Below are positions 37,191-45,350 of a stretch of 64,000 nt of DNA, one piece after another. Below the pieces are notes generated by a model that was not told where the DNA came from, ran no database searches, and saw only the letters and a program-made list of their open reading frames with translations. The stretch is from Cellvibrionaceae bacterium (GTDB lineage Bacteria > Pseudomonadota > Gammaproteobacteria > Pseudomonadales > Cellvibrionaceae): positions 1 through 64,000 of the forward strand of contig JAGKWU010000007.1 in assembly GCA_021151695.1 (NCBI GenBank). The letters are read 5' to 3'. The position numbers and the translations under genes were made by a program. Position 1 is the first letter of the stretch. The number at the start of each line of letters is the position of its first letter.

Positions 37191-39269
37191 ATGAATAATT
37201 ATCTCAGGAAAGTGTTAGGCCACAGCAAGGTCTTGAGCATCGCTGGTCTACTCGGTTGGGTAGCATTGGCAGGCCAGGCCCAGGCGGCCAACTGCAGTTA
37301 CACCATCAATAGCGAATGGAGCACCGGCTTCACCGGAACCATCACGATTGCTAACAACGGCACCACCGCCATTAACGGCTGGAATGTTGGTTGGCAATAT
37401 ACCTCCAATAAAATAACAAGTAGTTGGAATGCATCCGTCAGCGGCAGCAATCCCTACACTGCAAGCAACCTCGATTGGAATAAAAATATTTCGCCCGGGC
37501 AGTCCGTGAGCTTTGGTTTCCAGGGCGATAAAAACGGCGGCAGCGCCGAAATACCCACACTAACCGGTAATGTTTGCAGCAACACGGTTACGTCCACCAG
37601 TAAATCAACCAGCACTAGCACAACATCTACCAGCAGTTCCGTTGCAAGTTGTTCAAAGCAATGCAACTGGTATGGCACTCTCTATCCAGTTTGCACTACC
37701 ACTACGAGCGGCTGGGGTTATGAGAACGGCAAAAGTTGCGTGGCAACTACAACCTGCCAAACACAGCCTGCACCTTACGGACTGGTGAATACAGGGCAAT
37801 GCAGCTCATCAACAACCTCCACCAGCTCGAGTGTGCATGAGTATTTTTGTGGCGGTACTATACAAAATACTCCCTGCACTTTATCAAGCACTAGTACATC
37901 GCGTACGTCTACATCCAGATCTACCAGCAGCGACGAGGGTATGTGCCTGAATGAATATATGATGTTCACGCGTTGCTCCAGCTCATCAAGCAGCTCATCC
38001 AGCAGTTCATTGCCAGTTGAGCCCGTTAGCAATCCCTACACAGGCGCAACTACCTATATTGACCCCATCTGGCATAACAAAGCCGACATTGAACCAGGCG
38101 GCTCCGGTATATCGCGTTACCACACAGCTATTTGGCTTGATCGAATCGCCGCCGTTACACCGGTAGATAGCAGTTTTGGTTTGGTTAAACATCTGGACAA
38201 TGCACTGGTCGAAAAAGCCAACCTGATAACACTCGTACTCAACAATTTGCCTAACCGCAATTGCCACAGAGCCACATTAACGGGCGAACTATCTATGGAT
38301 GCCGATGGCATAAACAGATACAAAACAGAATTTATTGACCCCTTTGTCGATATTATTTCACGCCTCCAATACAAAAGCCTGCGCATTGTCGTGATCATCG
38401 AACCCGATTCACTTGTGAACCTGGTTATTAATCTCGCCGATCCAAAATGCGCAGCGGCAGCTGATGCCGGCGGCTATAAAGAATTACTGAGCTACACGTT
38501 GGATCAACTTTATCCGCTCAGTAATGTTTACTCCTATGTAGACGTCAGTAACGCGGGGATACTGGGTTGGGATACCAACTTTAGTGCGGCAACCACGCTC
38601 ATCGCTGACACCATTAAAAGCAGTGCACATGGCGTAAATTCTGTGCGCGGCTTTGTATCCAATGTGGCAGGTTATGTTCCACTTACCGAGCCCTATCTGG
38701 ATGCTTTAGCTAATAGCGCCCTGCCCTCTAACAGTAACTATCAAGTACGTCAGGCAAAATTTTATGAATGGAATTCTCAATTCAGTGAGCTCGCTTACGC
38801 ACAAGCCTGGCGCAGCAAAATGATTACATTGGGCTTCCCAAGCAGCATAGGTATGCTGATCGATACTTCACGTAATGGATGGGGCGGAACTGGCAGACCC
38901 ACTGGTCAATCCGCTAGCACTGATCTGGAAACCTTTGTTAATAGCTCACGGGTGGATCGTCGCCTGCATCGCAGCAATTGGTGCAACCAGCCAGGTGGTA
39001 TAGGTGAACGGCCGCAAGCGAATCCAGCGCCGGGAATACACGCCTACTTATGGGTGAAAGCACCGGGCGAATCCGATGGAATCTCCGGTATTGATCTAAG
39101 CCTGCCAGTTACCCAAACCTTTGATCGTATGTGTGACCCAACCTATACACGCGCTGAAAGCGCCGGCACCATTGGAACAGGCGCAATGCCTAACGCACCT
39201 GAAGCAGGTAATTGGTTCAGTCAAGGATTCCAAACTCTGCTGAAAAACGCCTATCCACCACTGCCATAA
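37191..39269 (+). CDS. Second GH6 protein, active-site residues altered
   Basis: A 692-aa protein; the ATG at 37191 has GGAG upstream and a standard signal peptide (1-33, QAQAA). CBM2 34-129, linker, CBM10 154-204, a linker with two small Cys pairs (CGGTIQNTPC and CLNEYMMFTRC), and a GH6 domain about 278-692. It is a clear paralogue of the GH6 at 31504, but NNLPNRNC replaces YDLPNRDC: the Tyr (N351) and the catalytic acid Asp (N357) are both Asn. The second Asp (D406, IIEPDSL) and GESDG remain. Activity is therefore likely low or changed; it could be a binding or helper protein. Codon use is less biased than in the first GH6, which suggests lower expression. Family certain, activity doubtful. 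Confidence 0.92.
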   Translation: MNNYLRKVLGHSKVLSIAGLLGWVALAGQAQAANCSYTINSEWSTGFTGTITIANNGTTAINGWNVGWQYTSNKITSSWNASVSGSNPYTASNLDWNKNISPGQSVSFGFQGDKNGGSAEIPTLTGNVCSNTVTSTSKSTSTSTTSTSSSVASCSKQCNWYGTLYPVCTTTTSGWGYENGKSCVATTTCQTQPAPYGLVNTGQCSSSTTSTSSSVHEYFCGGTIQNTPCTLSSTSTSRTSTSRSTSSDEGMCLNEYMMFTRCSSSSSSSSSSSLPVEPVSNPYTGATTYIDPIWHNKADIEPGGSGISRYHTAIWLDRIAAVTPVDSSFGLVKHLDNALVEKANLITLVLNNLPNRNCHRATLTGELSMDADGINRYKTEFIDPFVDIISRLQYKSLRIVVIIEPDSLVNLVINLADPKCAAAADAGGYKELLSYTLDQLYPLSNVYSYVDVSNAGILGWDTNFSAATTLIADTIKSSAHGVNSVRGFVSNVAGYVPLTEPYLDALANSALPSNSNYQVRQAKFYEWNSQFSELAYAQAWRSKMITLGFPSSIGMLIDTSRNGWGGTGRPTGQSASTDLETFVNSSRVDRRLHRSNWCNQPGGIGERPQANPAPGIHAYLWVKAPGESDGISGIDLSLPVTQTFDRMCDPTYTRAESAGTIGTGAMPNAPEAGNWFSQGFQTLLKNAYPPLP

Positions 39270-39307
39270 ATTATCGACAGTTACACTCAGCCGATAAATA
39301 ACTGGCA

Positions 39308-39336
39308 TAAAAGGTTCAAGGATGAACCTTTTTTTC
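39308..39336 (+). terminator. Rho-independent terminator after second GH6
   Basis: Stem aaaaggttca / tgaacctttt followed by TTT. The hairpin core ggttcaaggatgaac is also found after the first GH6 gene. Confidence 0.85.
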
Positions 39337-39464
39337 ATCTGATCGCCCTCTCTGTTTATCCTGATCAGTATTCAAACAAACCAAACGGTGAAATTGCAAA
39401 AGCTTTACCGCAGCCTCCTGGATCATTTCAAGCTATCATTCCCACATAAACACAGGAGATCTCC

Positions 39465-39749
39465 ATGAGTAACTGGTTGAGACTGACGCTTGCCCTCGTA
39501 TTTTTTAGCTTGGGAATCTATTTCTGTATCGATCTGTTTATATCAGGCTTTGACATTATTATTTTAATAGCCGCACTAATATGCTTCACACTCGCACATT
39601 ACCTAAAGCCCAAGCAATCCGAAGATGATGTTTATACATTTACAGATGCATTGGATCTTATGCTTGACATTCCCTACCGGGCGATTGCCTTAGCTTTGCG
39701 TGGAGCAGGAAGATTACTGAAAGGCAGTGTTGATTCTGTAGACTTATAG
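39465..39749 (+). CDS. Small inner-membrane protein, unknown function
   Basis: A 94-aa protein with two predicted membrane helices (about 5-25 and 30-50), a KPKQSEDD turn, and a C-terminal amphipathic stretch (DIPYRAIALALRGAGRLLK). AGGAG lies 7 nt before the ATG, so it is likely a real gene. I do not recognise the family. It is convergent with a membrane gene pair to the right and is not obviously linked with cell wall degradation. Confidence 0.75.
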   Translation: MSNWLRLTLALVFFSLGIYFCIDLFISGFDIIILIAALICFTLAHYLKPKQSEDDVYTFTDALDLMLDIPYRAIALALRGAGRLLKGSVDSVDL

Positions 39750-39789
39750 CGAGGCCTCGCTTTTATACATGAGGCCTCACCACAGAAAA

Positions 39790-39864
39790 TTAACGGACAA
39801 ATAATGCAATTAAAATAATAATGGGAATGGGCACACCCAGTAGATACAAAATAATTGAGCGCAT
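39790..39864 (-). CDS. 24-residue membrane peptide
   Basis: Too short for usual gene calling. ATG at 39864 with GAGAGG 7 nt upstream encodes MRSIILYLLGVPIPIIILIA followed by LFVR and a stop. It is one hydrophobic helix with a PIP turn and a basic residue at each end. It follows the larger membrane gene by 24 nt on the same strand. Similar very short peptides with an (I/L)LYLxGxPxPIII pattern occur widely in proteobacteria, from memory; function unknown. Confidence 0.6.
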   Translation of the reverse strand: MRSIILYLLGVPIPIIILIALFVR

Positions 39865-39888
39865 AATAAAACCTCTCAGTTAACTATT

Positions 39889-40854
39889 TTAAAGATCCCG
39901 TTGACGACCGCCAAACACGGCCGCAAGACTCGCTACAAAAGCACCGATAAGTAACGAGACAAATAACCACAATGAACCATAGGCTGTGGCTTTGCGGGCT
40001 TTATCAGCAGCAGCGCGCGCTGCATTTTCGGCATCGCGTAATTTGGTTTGTATGTTGACAAACATATCCTGTGCACGCTTCTCCGCATCCGCCTGATTTA
40101 TTCCTGTACGCTGCGCTACCACTTGTCCAACATAGCGAGCATCTTCTGCTGGCAAATTGCCAACGACCAATGCGTTAGTGTAAATGCGCAACACCTCCGC
40201 TTTTGACGCAGCAGAGCCAGGCGCTGGAGAATCCGTATTGGCTACAGGTACACCTGTGTTATCTGCGGGAGAAACATCCCTGCGAAACAATAAATCAAGA
40301 TAGTAAGCTTTCATATCGGCATCAGACCGGGTCGCGTCAGACCGAGTTGCATCAGATTTCGCAGGCTCTGCTGTTGATGCAGTCACAACCGGTGTAGTTG
40401 CTGCAGCGCCCGTTAAAGCCGCGCCAGTTTGCGCCGCGCCGCTGACAAGTGAAGCTACCGTAGAGGTCAACAAGGATGCGGTGAAAAGTGTCGCTACTCC
40501 CCACGCCAAAAAACCATGGGCCGTATCGCGAAAATGAATTTCATCCGTTTGCACAGACAGCCAACGCGTACGCAAACGGCCGGCAATATAACCACCAAAA
40601 CCTGATGCAAAAAGTGATGTCAGGGTTATCCAAAGAATGGTTGAAACTCCGAAAGCCGTGCCACTTATTCCTTCGCGCGCCCAGGGCGACACCGAAGAAA
40701 AACCCAGCCCGGTCCCGAGAATTAACAATATAAGTGACAACGCAGCCGCCGCTGTAGCGCCGGCAAAAACTGCCGCCCACGACACAGCACCAGTCTGCGC
40801 GCTCACATTCGTCACATAGTCGTTTCGTTCAAGATGTACATTTTTTGTTTCCAT
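39889..40854 (-). CDS. Multi-pass membrane protein, unknown function
   Basis: A 321-aa protein starting at the ATG at 40854, which has GGAGG 7 nt upstream; an upstream GTG falls inside the ribosome site. Helices near residues 25-50, 65-90, 105-130 and at the end (295-315). Between them is a soluble part with a short repeat (SDATRSDATRSDAD) and an Ala-rich coiled region (DAENAARAAADKARKA). Such proteins, with GFGGYIAGRLRT and LWITLTSLFASG, are common as conserved hypotheticals in soil bacteria and often sit with stress genes; no function is proven. A palindrome at 40951 could be its operator. Confidence 0.8.
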   Translation of the reverse strand: METKNVHLERNDYVTNVSAQTGAVSWAAVFAGATAAAALSLILLILGTGLGFSSVSPWAREGISGTAFGVSTILWITLTSLFASGFGGYIAGRLRTRWLSVQTDEIHFRDTAHGFLAWGVATLFTASLLTSTVASLVSGAAQTGAALTGAAATTPVVTASTAEPAKSDATRSDATRSDADMKAYYLDLLFRRDVSPADNTGVPVANTDSPAPGSAASKAEVLRIYTNALVVGNLPAEDARYVGQVVAQRTGINQADAEKRAQDMFVNIQTKLRDAENAARAAADKARKATAYGSLWLFVSLLIGAFVASLAAVFGGRQRDL

Positions 40855-40950
40855 ATATACCTCCACTCAATTGCACGCGCAAAATTGCGCTCTGCCAATC
40901 AGCAACTAAAACTGGCAACTACAGAGTAGAAATATATGGAGGAAGGAATC

Positions 40951-40966
40951 AGTACGTTAGCGTACT
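40951..40966. promoter_or_regulatory. Palindromic operator candidate upstream of the membrane gene pair
   Basis: AGTACGTTAGCGTACT, 6-bp arms around TTAG, 97 bp before the start at 40854. Regulator unknown. Confidence 0.45.
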
Positions 40967-41106
40967 TTAAAAGCTGGCAACTTCATGAAGGAAGTTGATA
41001 TTGGACACACTTTAAAACGCCCTTGCTATGCAGCATCGATATAAATTTTTCTTCATCGGGCGCCCCAACACCCCGAAATGTAACATCGGGAAATTGACTC
41101 AACTTT

Positions 41107-41174
41107 ATAATTTTCAATTTTCAATTTTTAATTTTCAATTTTTAATTTTTAATTTTTAATTTTTAATTTTTAAT
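41107..41174. repeat. AT-rich heptamer tandem repeat
   Basis: About nine to ten copies of a 7-bp unit, first as ttttcaa then as tttttaa. Low-complexity tract that would bend DNA and is prone to slippage. Confidence 0.9.
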
Positions 41175-41198
41175 ATACAGGCTAAAAAGTTTACTTCA

Positions 41199-41396
41199 TT
41201 ACGGCAACTCCGCTCTCCCATTGGGATATGCGTATTCATAAACTCGTGGATATGCATTCATTATCGACAGCAGATGTTGACGTAAAGCATCGTCGCACGG
41301 CGTATTATTTTTATCATAAAGCGCCTCAACAGCATTAGCGACAGTTCCGCTCGGGAGTACTTCCTCCCCTGCGTAAGGGAAGCCTTCAAAGGTTTT
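41199..41396 (-). pseudogene. Probable gene remnant
   Basis: An open frame of 65 codons without a start codon, ending at 41199, reads like real protein (EGFPYAGEEVLPSGTVANAV, then LYDKNNTPCDDALRQHLLS and YPRVYEYAYPNGRAELP). An in-frame stop closes it upstream at 41397-41399. It could be the 3' end of a lost gene. I do not recognise the family. Confidence 0.4.
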
Positions 41397-41431
41397 TTAA
41401 TGTAGCTGTTACCTGTATTTAATACCACCAT

Positions 41432-41460
41432 AAAAAAACAGCCCGCTATCACTAGCGGGC
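41432..41460 (-). terminator. Rho-independent terminator after GH26
   Basis: Stem gcccgcta / tagcgggc (41441-41460) with T-runs on both sides (TTTTTTT on the minus strand), so it may work in both directions. Confidence 0.85.
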
Positions 41461-41489
41461 CGTTTTTATTTTTCGCAGCTACTCATTAA

Positions 41490-43706
41490 TTACTGGGTAA
41501 ATTTGGGCAATTCATCCAACGTAATGACTAGGCTGTGGTTGTACACCTTCACCTTTTGGGCTTTGGTGTTGTAGTACTCACCGGTCCAGAAGTTGCTGGA
41601 GCTGGTTACACCTTCAGCTGTGTCGGTATCGTTCCACACCATAAAGTACAACCACCAGGCACCATCTTTCTGGATCAGGTCAGGATCAGGGATGTTGCTG
41701 TTTTCGCTCAGCGCGGTCAGCTTGACTTCCTGTGGATAGGACTTGGTCAGGTTGTACGCGGAGATTTGCGATTTGTAATTTTGGTTGCCGTCGTAAATAT
41801 CAGTACTGACGATATCCACATAGTTGTCACCTGGATACCAGGCGGCGCTCTGGCCGTTCCACACCCAAATGATGTTGTCGAGGCCGTAGTAGTTAGTCAG
41901 ACGGTCGTAGAGATAACGCCACAGAACGACTTGTGCGTAAGCAGGTGGAATACCGTCGGTACGATCCGCACGACCCCACCAGAACCAACCACCGGAAGCT
42001 TCGTGCAATGGACGCCACAATACAGTTACGCCAGCCGCTTTCAGTTTTTGCAATTCAGCGGCAATCAGCGCTACGTCAGCTTCGATGTTGGTGAAGCTGG
42101 TGCTGGTGGTATCCAGTACGCCATTTTTGATCGGGATAGTGAAGCTGGTTTTCTCGGTGTAGAACTCGCCGATGGTGCTGTTGCTGGCATTAGGATCGCG
42201 CCAGTGCCACATCAAGCTCACCAAACCGCCGCGTTTCCAATGGGCAATCGCTTCTTCAGTTTGTTGCAAGCCAGGGTTACCCGCCCAAAGGCCGTAATTC
42301 ATAAAGTCGTAACCCATGATCGCCGGCGCTTTGCCCGTGTCGTTAATCACGCGTTGGTATTCATCGATATTATCTTGCCAGGTGAGGTCTTGTTGGCCAG
42401 ACAAAATGTGGTTGCCCCAAATGGATTTCAGATAGGCAAATACATTTTTGGTGGTGGCGTTGGCATTGGCGTTAACCGGTACGGAGCGCGCTGGAGCCTG
42501 GATGCCATTGCCCATACCTGGACACATGCTCTTCGACAAGCACACTGCACCATTCTCAGAACCCCAGCTGCCAGTGTCGGTCGTGCAGAGAGTCAGTTTG
42601 GACGAACCGATCATGCAGTAAGAGAAATTACCTACACCTTGTGTGTCCGCTTTAGAGCCGTAGACCACGCAAGAGTAGCTGTTTTCCCAGCCCCAGCCGT
42701 CGCCATCCGGATCGGAATCCGCAGAGCGGCAATATGGCCAGCCACCGGCAGTCGCGTTGGGAATTACGCCGCTCGCTGCTGAGCTTGAAGAGCTGCTGGT
42801 TGAAGTGCTTGTAGCCACACTTGAGGACGTGCTGGCTGGCACTGACGAACTTGTTTTCACACTGGATGAGGTTGACGTTGCAACGCTGGTAGAAGTTGCC
42901 GAGCTTGTTGAGGTTGCGCATGCACTCACAACACCGTAAGGCGCTGGCTGCGCAGAGCAAGTGCTATTGGCGATGCAGCTCTTACCGTTCTCATAACCCC
43001 AACCGCTGGTAGTAGTGACGCAACTTGGGTAGAGAGTGCCATACCAATTACATTGCGACGCACAAGCTGATGAGCTTGAAGTTGCTACTGAACTTGATGT
43101 CGAGCTTGGTACAGAACTGGACGTTTTTACCGAGCTGCTGGTAGAGGTCGCAACACTGGTAGAAGTTGCTGTACTGGTTGACGATGAAGTCTTTACCGAA
43201 CTGCTGGTTGATGTTGCAGCACTTGTTGAAGTCGCAACGCTGGTTGAAGTCACCACAGAAGACAATGACGACGTGCGCGATGATGATGTGCTTGAAGGCG
43301 TAACGCTGGACGACGTAGAAACAGCGCTGCCACAAATTGCACCGGTTACCGCAGGTGTTTCCACCGCGCCGTTAGTATTTACCTGCATACCAAAAGCTAC
43401 TGTCTGGCCGGGCTGGATAGCGCCGTTCCAACTTAGGTTGGTTGCGTTGTAGGGGTTAGAGCCGGTGACAGTCGCATTCCAACTGTTGGTAATGCGGTTG
43501 TTAACGTAAGTCCAGTTTACGTTCCAGCTGTTAATTGCGCTGGTGCCGGTATTGGTAATTTCAATACTGGCAGTTGCACCTGCGCCCCACGAATTGGTGA
43601 CGACATATTTACAGGTAGCAGTTTGCGCTGCCGCCCAGGGGCTGATGGCGAGACCGGCACTAAAAAGCGCCGCCAAACCATAGCGTTTGACGTTGGGAGT
43701 TTTCAT
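41490..43706 (-). CDS. GH26 beta-mannanase with CBM2 and three CBM10-like modules
   Basis: Secreted 738-aa enzyme that cuts beta-1,4-mannan. Signal peptide 1-30; CBM2 31-125; Ser/Thr linker; CBM10 216-263; linker; two further Trp/Cys-rich repeats of CBM10 type (322-355, DGDGWGWENSYSC; 361-397, SWGSENGAVC); GH26 barrel about 410-738. Acid/base E569 in WRPLHEASGGWFWW and nucleophile E668 in ALSENSN are present. Only the first CBM10 has the usual CNWYGTLYP form; the other two may have other binding roles. Mannan-degrading part of the island. Confidence 0.93.
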   Translation of the reverse strand: MKTPNVKRYGLAALFSAGLAISPWAAAQTATCKYVVTNSWGAGATASIEITNTGTSAINSWNVNWTYVNNRITNSWNATVTGSNPYNATNLSWNGAIQPGQTVAFGMQVNTNGAVETPAVTGAICGSAVSTSSSVTPSSTSSSRTSSLSSVVTSTSVATSTSAATSTSSSVKTSSSTSTATSTSVATSTSSSVKTSSSVPSSTSSSVATSSSSACASQCNWYGTLYPSCVTTTSGWGYENGKSCIANSTCSAQPAPYGVVSACATSTSSATSTSVATSTSSSVKTSSSVPASTSSSVATSTSTSSSSSSAASGVIPNATAGGWPYCRSADSDPDGDGWGWENSYSCVVYGSKADTQGVGNFSYCMIGSSKLTLCTTDTGSWGSENGAVCLSKSMCPGMGNGIQAPARSVPVNANANATTKNVFAYLKSIWGNHILSGQQDLTWQDNIDEYQRVINDTGKAPAIMGYDFMNYGLWAGNPGLQQTEEAIAHWKRGGLVSLMWHWRDPNASNSTIGEFYTEKTSFTIPIKNGVLDTTSTSFTNIEADVALIAAELQKLKAAGVTVLWRPLHEASGGWFWWGRADRTDGIPPAYAQVVLWRYLYDRLTNYYGLDNIIWVWNGQSAAWYPGDNYVDIVSTDIYDGNQNYKSQISAYNLTKSYPQEVKLTALSENSNIPDPDLIQKDGAWWLYFMVWNDTDTAEGVTSSSNFWTGEYYNTKAQKVKVYNHSLVITLDELPKFTQ

Positions 43707-44160
43707 TGGAAGTACTCGTTATTGATTATTGGGTTATTGCTTATTGGCTAAGTGAACATCGGCGCAAAGGCCGAAAAACATCTGCGGGAACTAACAACAA
43801 CTATCGAGGAAAAAACTACGGGTGACAGAAATAGTCTGCAGGACTACATATTATCGCGGTAACCGGTTTCTCGCGCTGACCCGTCAAAACAAAATGATGA
43901 TTTATGCGACATTAAGTTGTTTATGAGATGCAACTCACAAACAAAATTATTTTCATATTTAAAAAAATACCACTGCTTTTTTTATTAACTAAAAACAATA
44001 AAACTCATGGAGTCCGGAGCTTTTTTCTACCCGGAAAATACCTATAAGACATTCACAAAAAAGCCATCATTACCCTTGTGTGCTAGGCTAAAACGGAGCG
44101 GCAATTGCCCTTGCCCATGCGCAAATTAAAATCAGCAGCGTCAAACAACCGCAAGAAAAA
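43707..44160. other. Divergent promoter region of GH26 and the binding-protein gene
   Basis: AT-rich 454 bp. Near the GH26 start there is aataacgag 10-18 nt upstream and a short ttattg repeat. The GACAGCGCTGTC palindrome is absent. No gene seen. Confidence 0.6.
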
Positions 44161-44952
44161 ATGGATATGAATTGGCGATTACCCTATTTGCTTGTATGCG
44201 TAATGCTCGCGAGTACAAGAACTCATGCAATTACCATAGCCACAGGAGAATTTCCCCCTTGGACCAGCGAACAATTACCCGGGGGCGGATGTATTAACAG
44301 GATTGTAAAGGAGGCATTTTTAACGCAAGGCATTGACGTTGTTTTTTCATATCGCCCATGGAAGCGCGCCTTTGAAGAAACCCGACAGGGAAAATTTGAT
44401 GCGACCTCTTATTGGTATGCTAATTCAGAGCGTCGGGAGGCCATGCTGCTTAGCGACCCACTGGTTCGCAACCAAACAGTGTTTTTTCAACGCAGCGATG
44501 ATCCGGCAATTCACTGGCGGAATCTCGCGGATCTTGCAGAGTATCACCTGGGAACAACGATAGGATTCAGTTACACGGAGAGTTTTCACCAAGCCATAGA
44601 CACAGGAATACTGAACCCCATCACGGTTCCCAATGATTACCAAAACCTTAAGATGTTGATATCCAGACGTATAGATATTTTTGCAACAGACAAAATGTCG
44701 GGTCTGTATCTTGCGAAATCACTTAAGATTCCGACAAAAAAATTGCGGGTGATCAAGCCGGAACTCAGTAATACCGACGGATACTTAATGCTACCGAAAA
44801 GCAAACCCTCATCTGAAGGTTTGCTTAAAACATTTAACAGCGGATTGCGTCAACTGAAAGCCAGCGGAAAATATCAGCAATTATTAGAGGCGGGCTGCGG
44901 GGATAAATCGTTAGACGGGGATATATTATTGGACGGCGATAACGCTAAATAG
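44161..44952 (+). CDS. Periplasmic solute-binding protein (SBP_bac_3 type)
   Basis: A 263-aa protein with signal peptide (about 1-22, ASTRTHA) and the two-lobed fold of amino-acid-type binding proteins (ITIATGEFPPWTSEQLPGGG, RPWKRAFEETRQGKFDAT, DPLVRNQTVFFQR, YLMLPKSKPSSEGLLKTFNS). No permease or ATPase gene is next to it, so it may be a stand-alone sensor or binding protein, as is common in gammaproteobacteria. The ligand is unknown. The C-terminus carries an odd acidic tail (SLDGDILLDGDNAK). A hairpin terminator follows. Confidence 0.8.
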   Translation: MDMNWRLPYLLVCVMLASTRTHAITIATGEFPPWTSEQLPGGGCINRIVKEAFLTQGIDVVFSYRPWKRAFEETRQGKFDATSYWYANSERREAMLLSDPLVRNQTVFFQRSDDPAIHWRNLADLAEYHLGTTIGFSYTESFHQAIDTGILNPITVPNDYQNLKMLISRRIDIFATDKMSGLYLAKSLKIPTKKLRVIKPELSNTDGYLMLPKSKPSSEGLLKTFNSGLRQLKASGKYQQLLEAGCGDKSLDGDILLDGDNAK

Positions 44953-44955
44953 CCA

Positions 44956-44990
44956 AAAATCAATTAGCTCCTTTCGAGCTAATTGATTTT
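44956..44990. terminator. Bidirectional terminator between convergent genes
   Basis: Stem aaaatcaattagct / agctaattgatttt with a cctttcg loop and T-runs on both strands. It overlaps the last codons of the gene ending at 44979. Confidence 0.85.
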
Positions 44991-45350
44991 AAGCAGCATA
45001 GCGAAGGGTGCAAAAGTCAGGGAGAGTACAAAAACAACCGCTACCAACAACAGTACAAACCGCAAAGGTGATGCACAGAAATTTTTCCAGAGCGTGGGTT
45101 GCTCGCCCTGCTCTACCAGCTGTGCGTAGTTTTGTTGTTGATTGGCGGTGCGTTCACGCTGATATTCTGCAATCAAACCACGCGCTTTTTCTTCATCATC
45201 TTTACTGGCGAGCCAAATCGCATCCACACCCAAGCGCCACATACCGGCGTTGGTTTCGTAAAAATAAATTTCGTTGTTTTCCAGCAGCGCGCGGATTTCA
45301 TCGGCTTCATCCGCGGGCACGTTGTTAAGGCGAAACAATAAAATAGCCAT
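44979..45350 (-). CDS. Small membrane protein, DUF6164-like, coupled to purU
   Basis: A 123-aa protein starting MAILLFRLNNVPADEADEIR. Its ATG overlaps the purU stop by one base (TAATG), so it is translated by coupling. The first 70 residues are a small soluble domain (DEIRALLENNEIYFYETNAG), and one or two membrane helices are at the end (about 98-120). Matches, from memory, the DUF6164 conserved hypothetical type. Function unknown. Confidence 0.8.
   Translation of the reverse strand: MAILLFRLNNVPADEADEIRALLENNEIYFYETNAGMWRLGVDAIWLASKDDEEKARGLIAEYQRERTANQQQNYAQLVEQGEQPTLWKNFCASPLRFVLLLVAVVFVLSLTFAPFAMLLKIN

Larger units (their letters stand above)
40855..41489. other. Intergenic region before the GH26 gene end
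   Basis: Holds the palindrome AGTACG-TTAG-CGTACT, an AT-rich heptamer repeat tract, a probable gene remnant on the minus strand (41199-41396), and the GH26 terminator. No intact gene seen. Confidence 0.65.

Noticed and set aside
41261..41452. 63-codon minus-strand frame
   Set aside because: Basic, low-quality sequence; another frame of the same strand (41199-41396) reads much more like protein.
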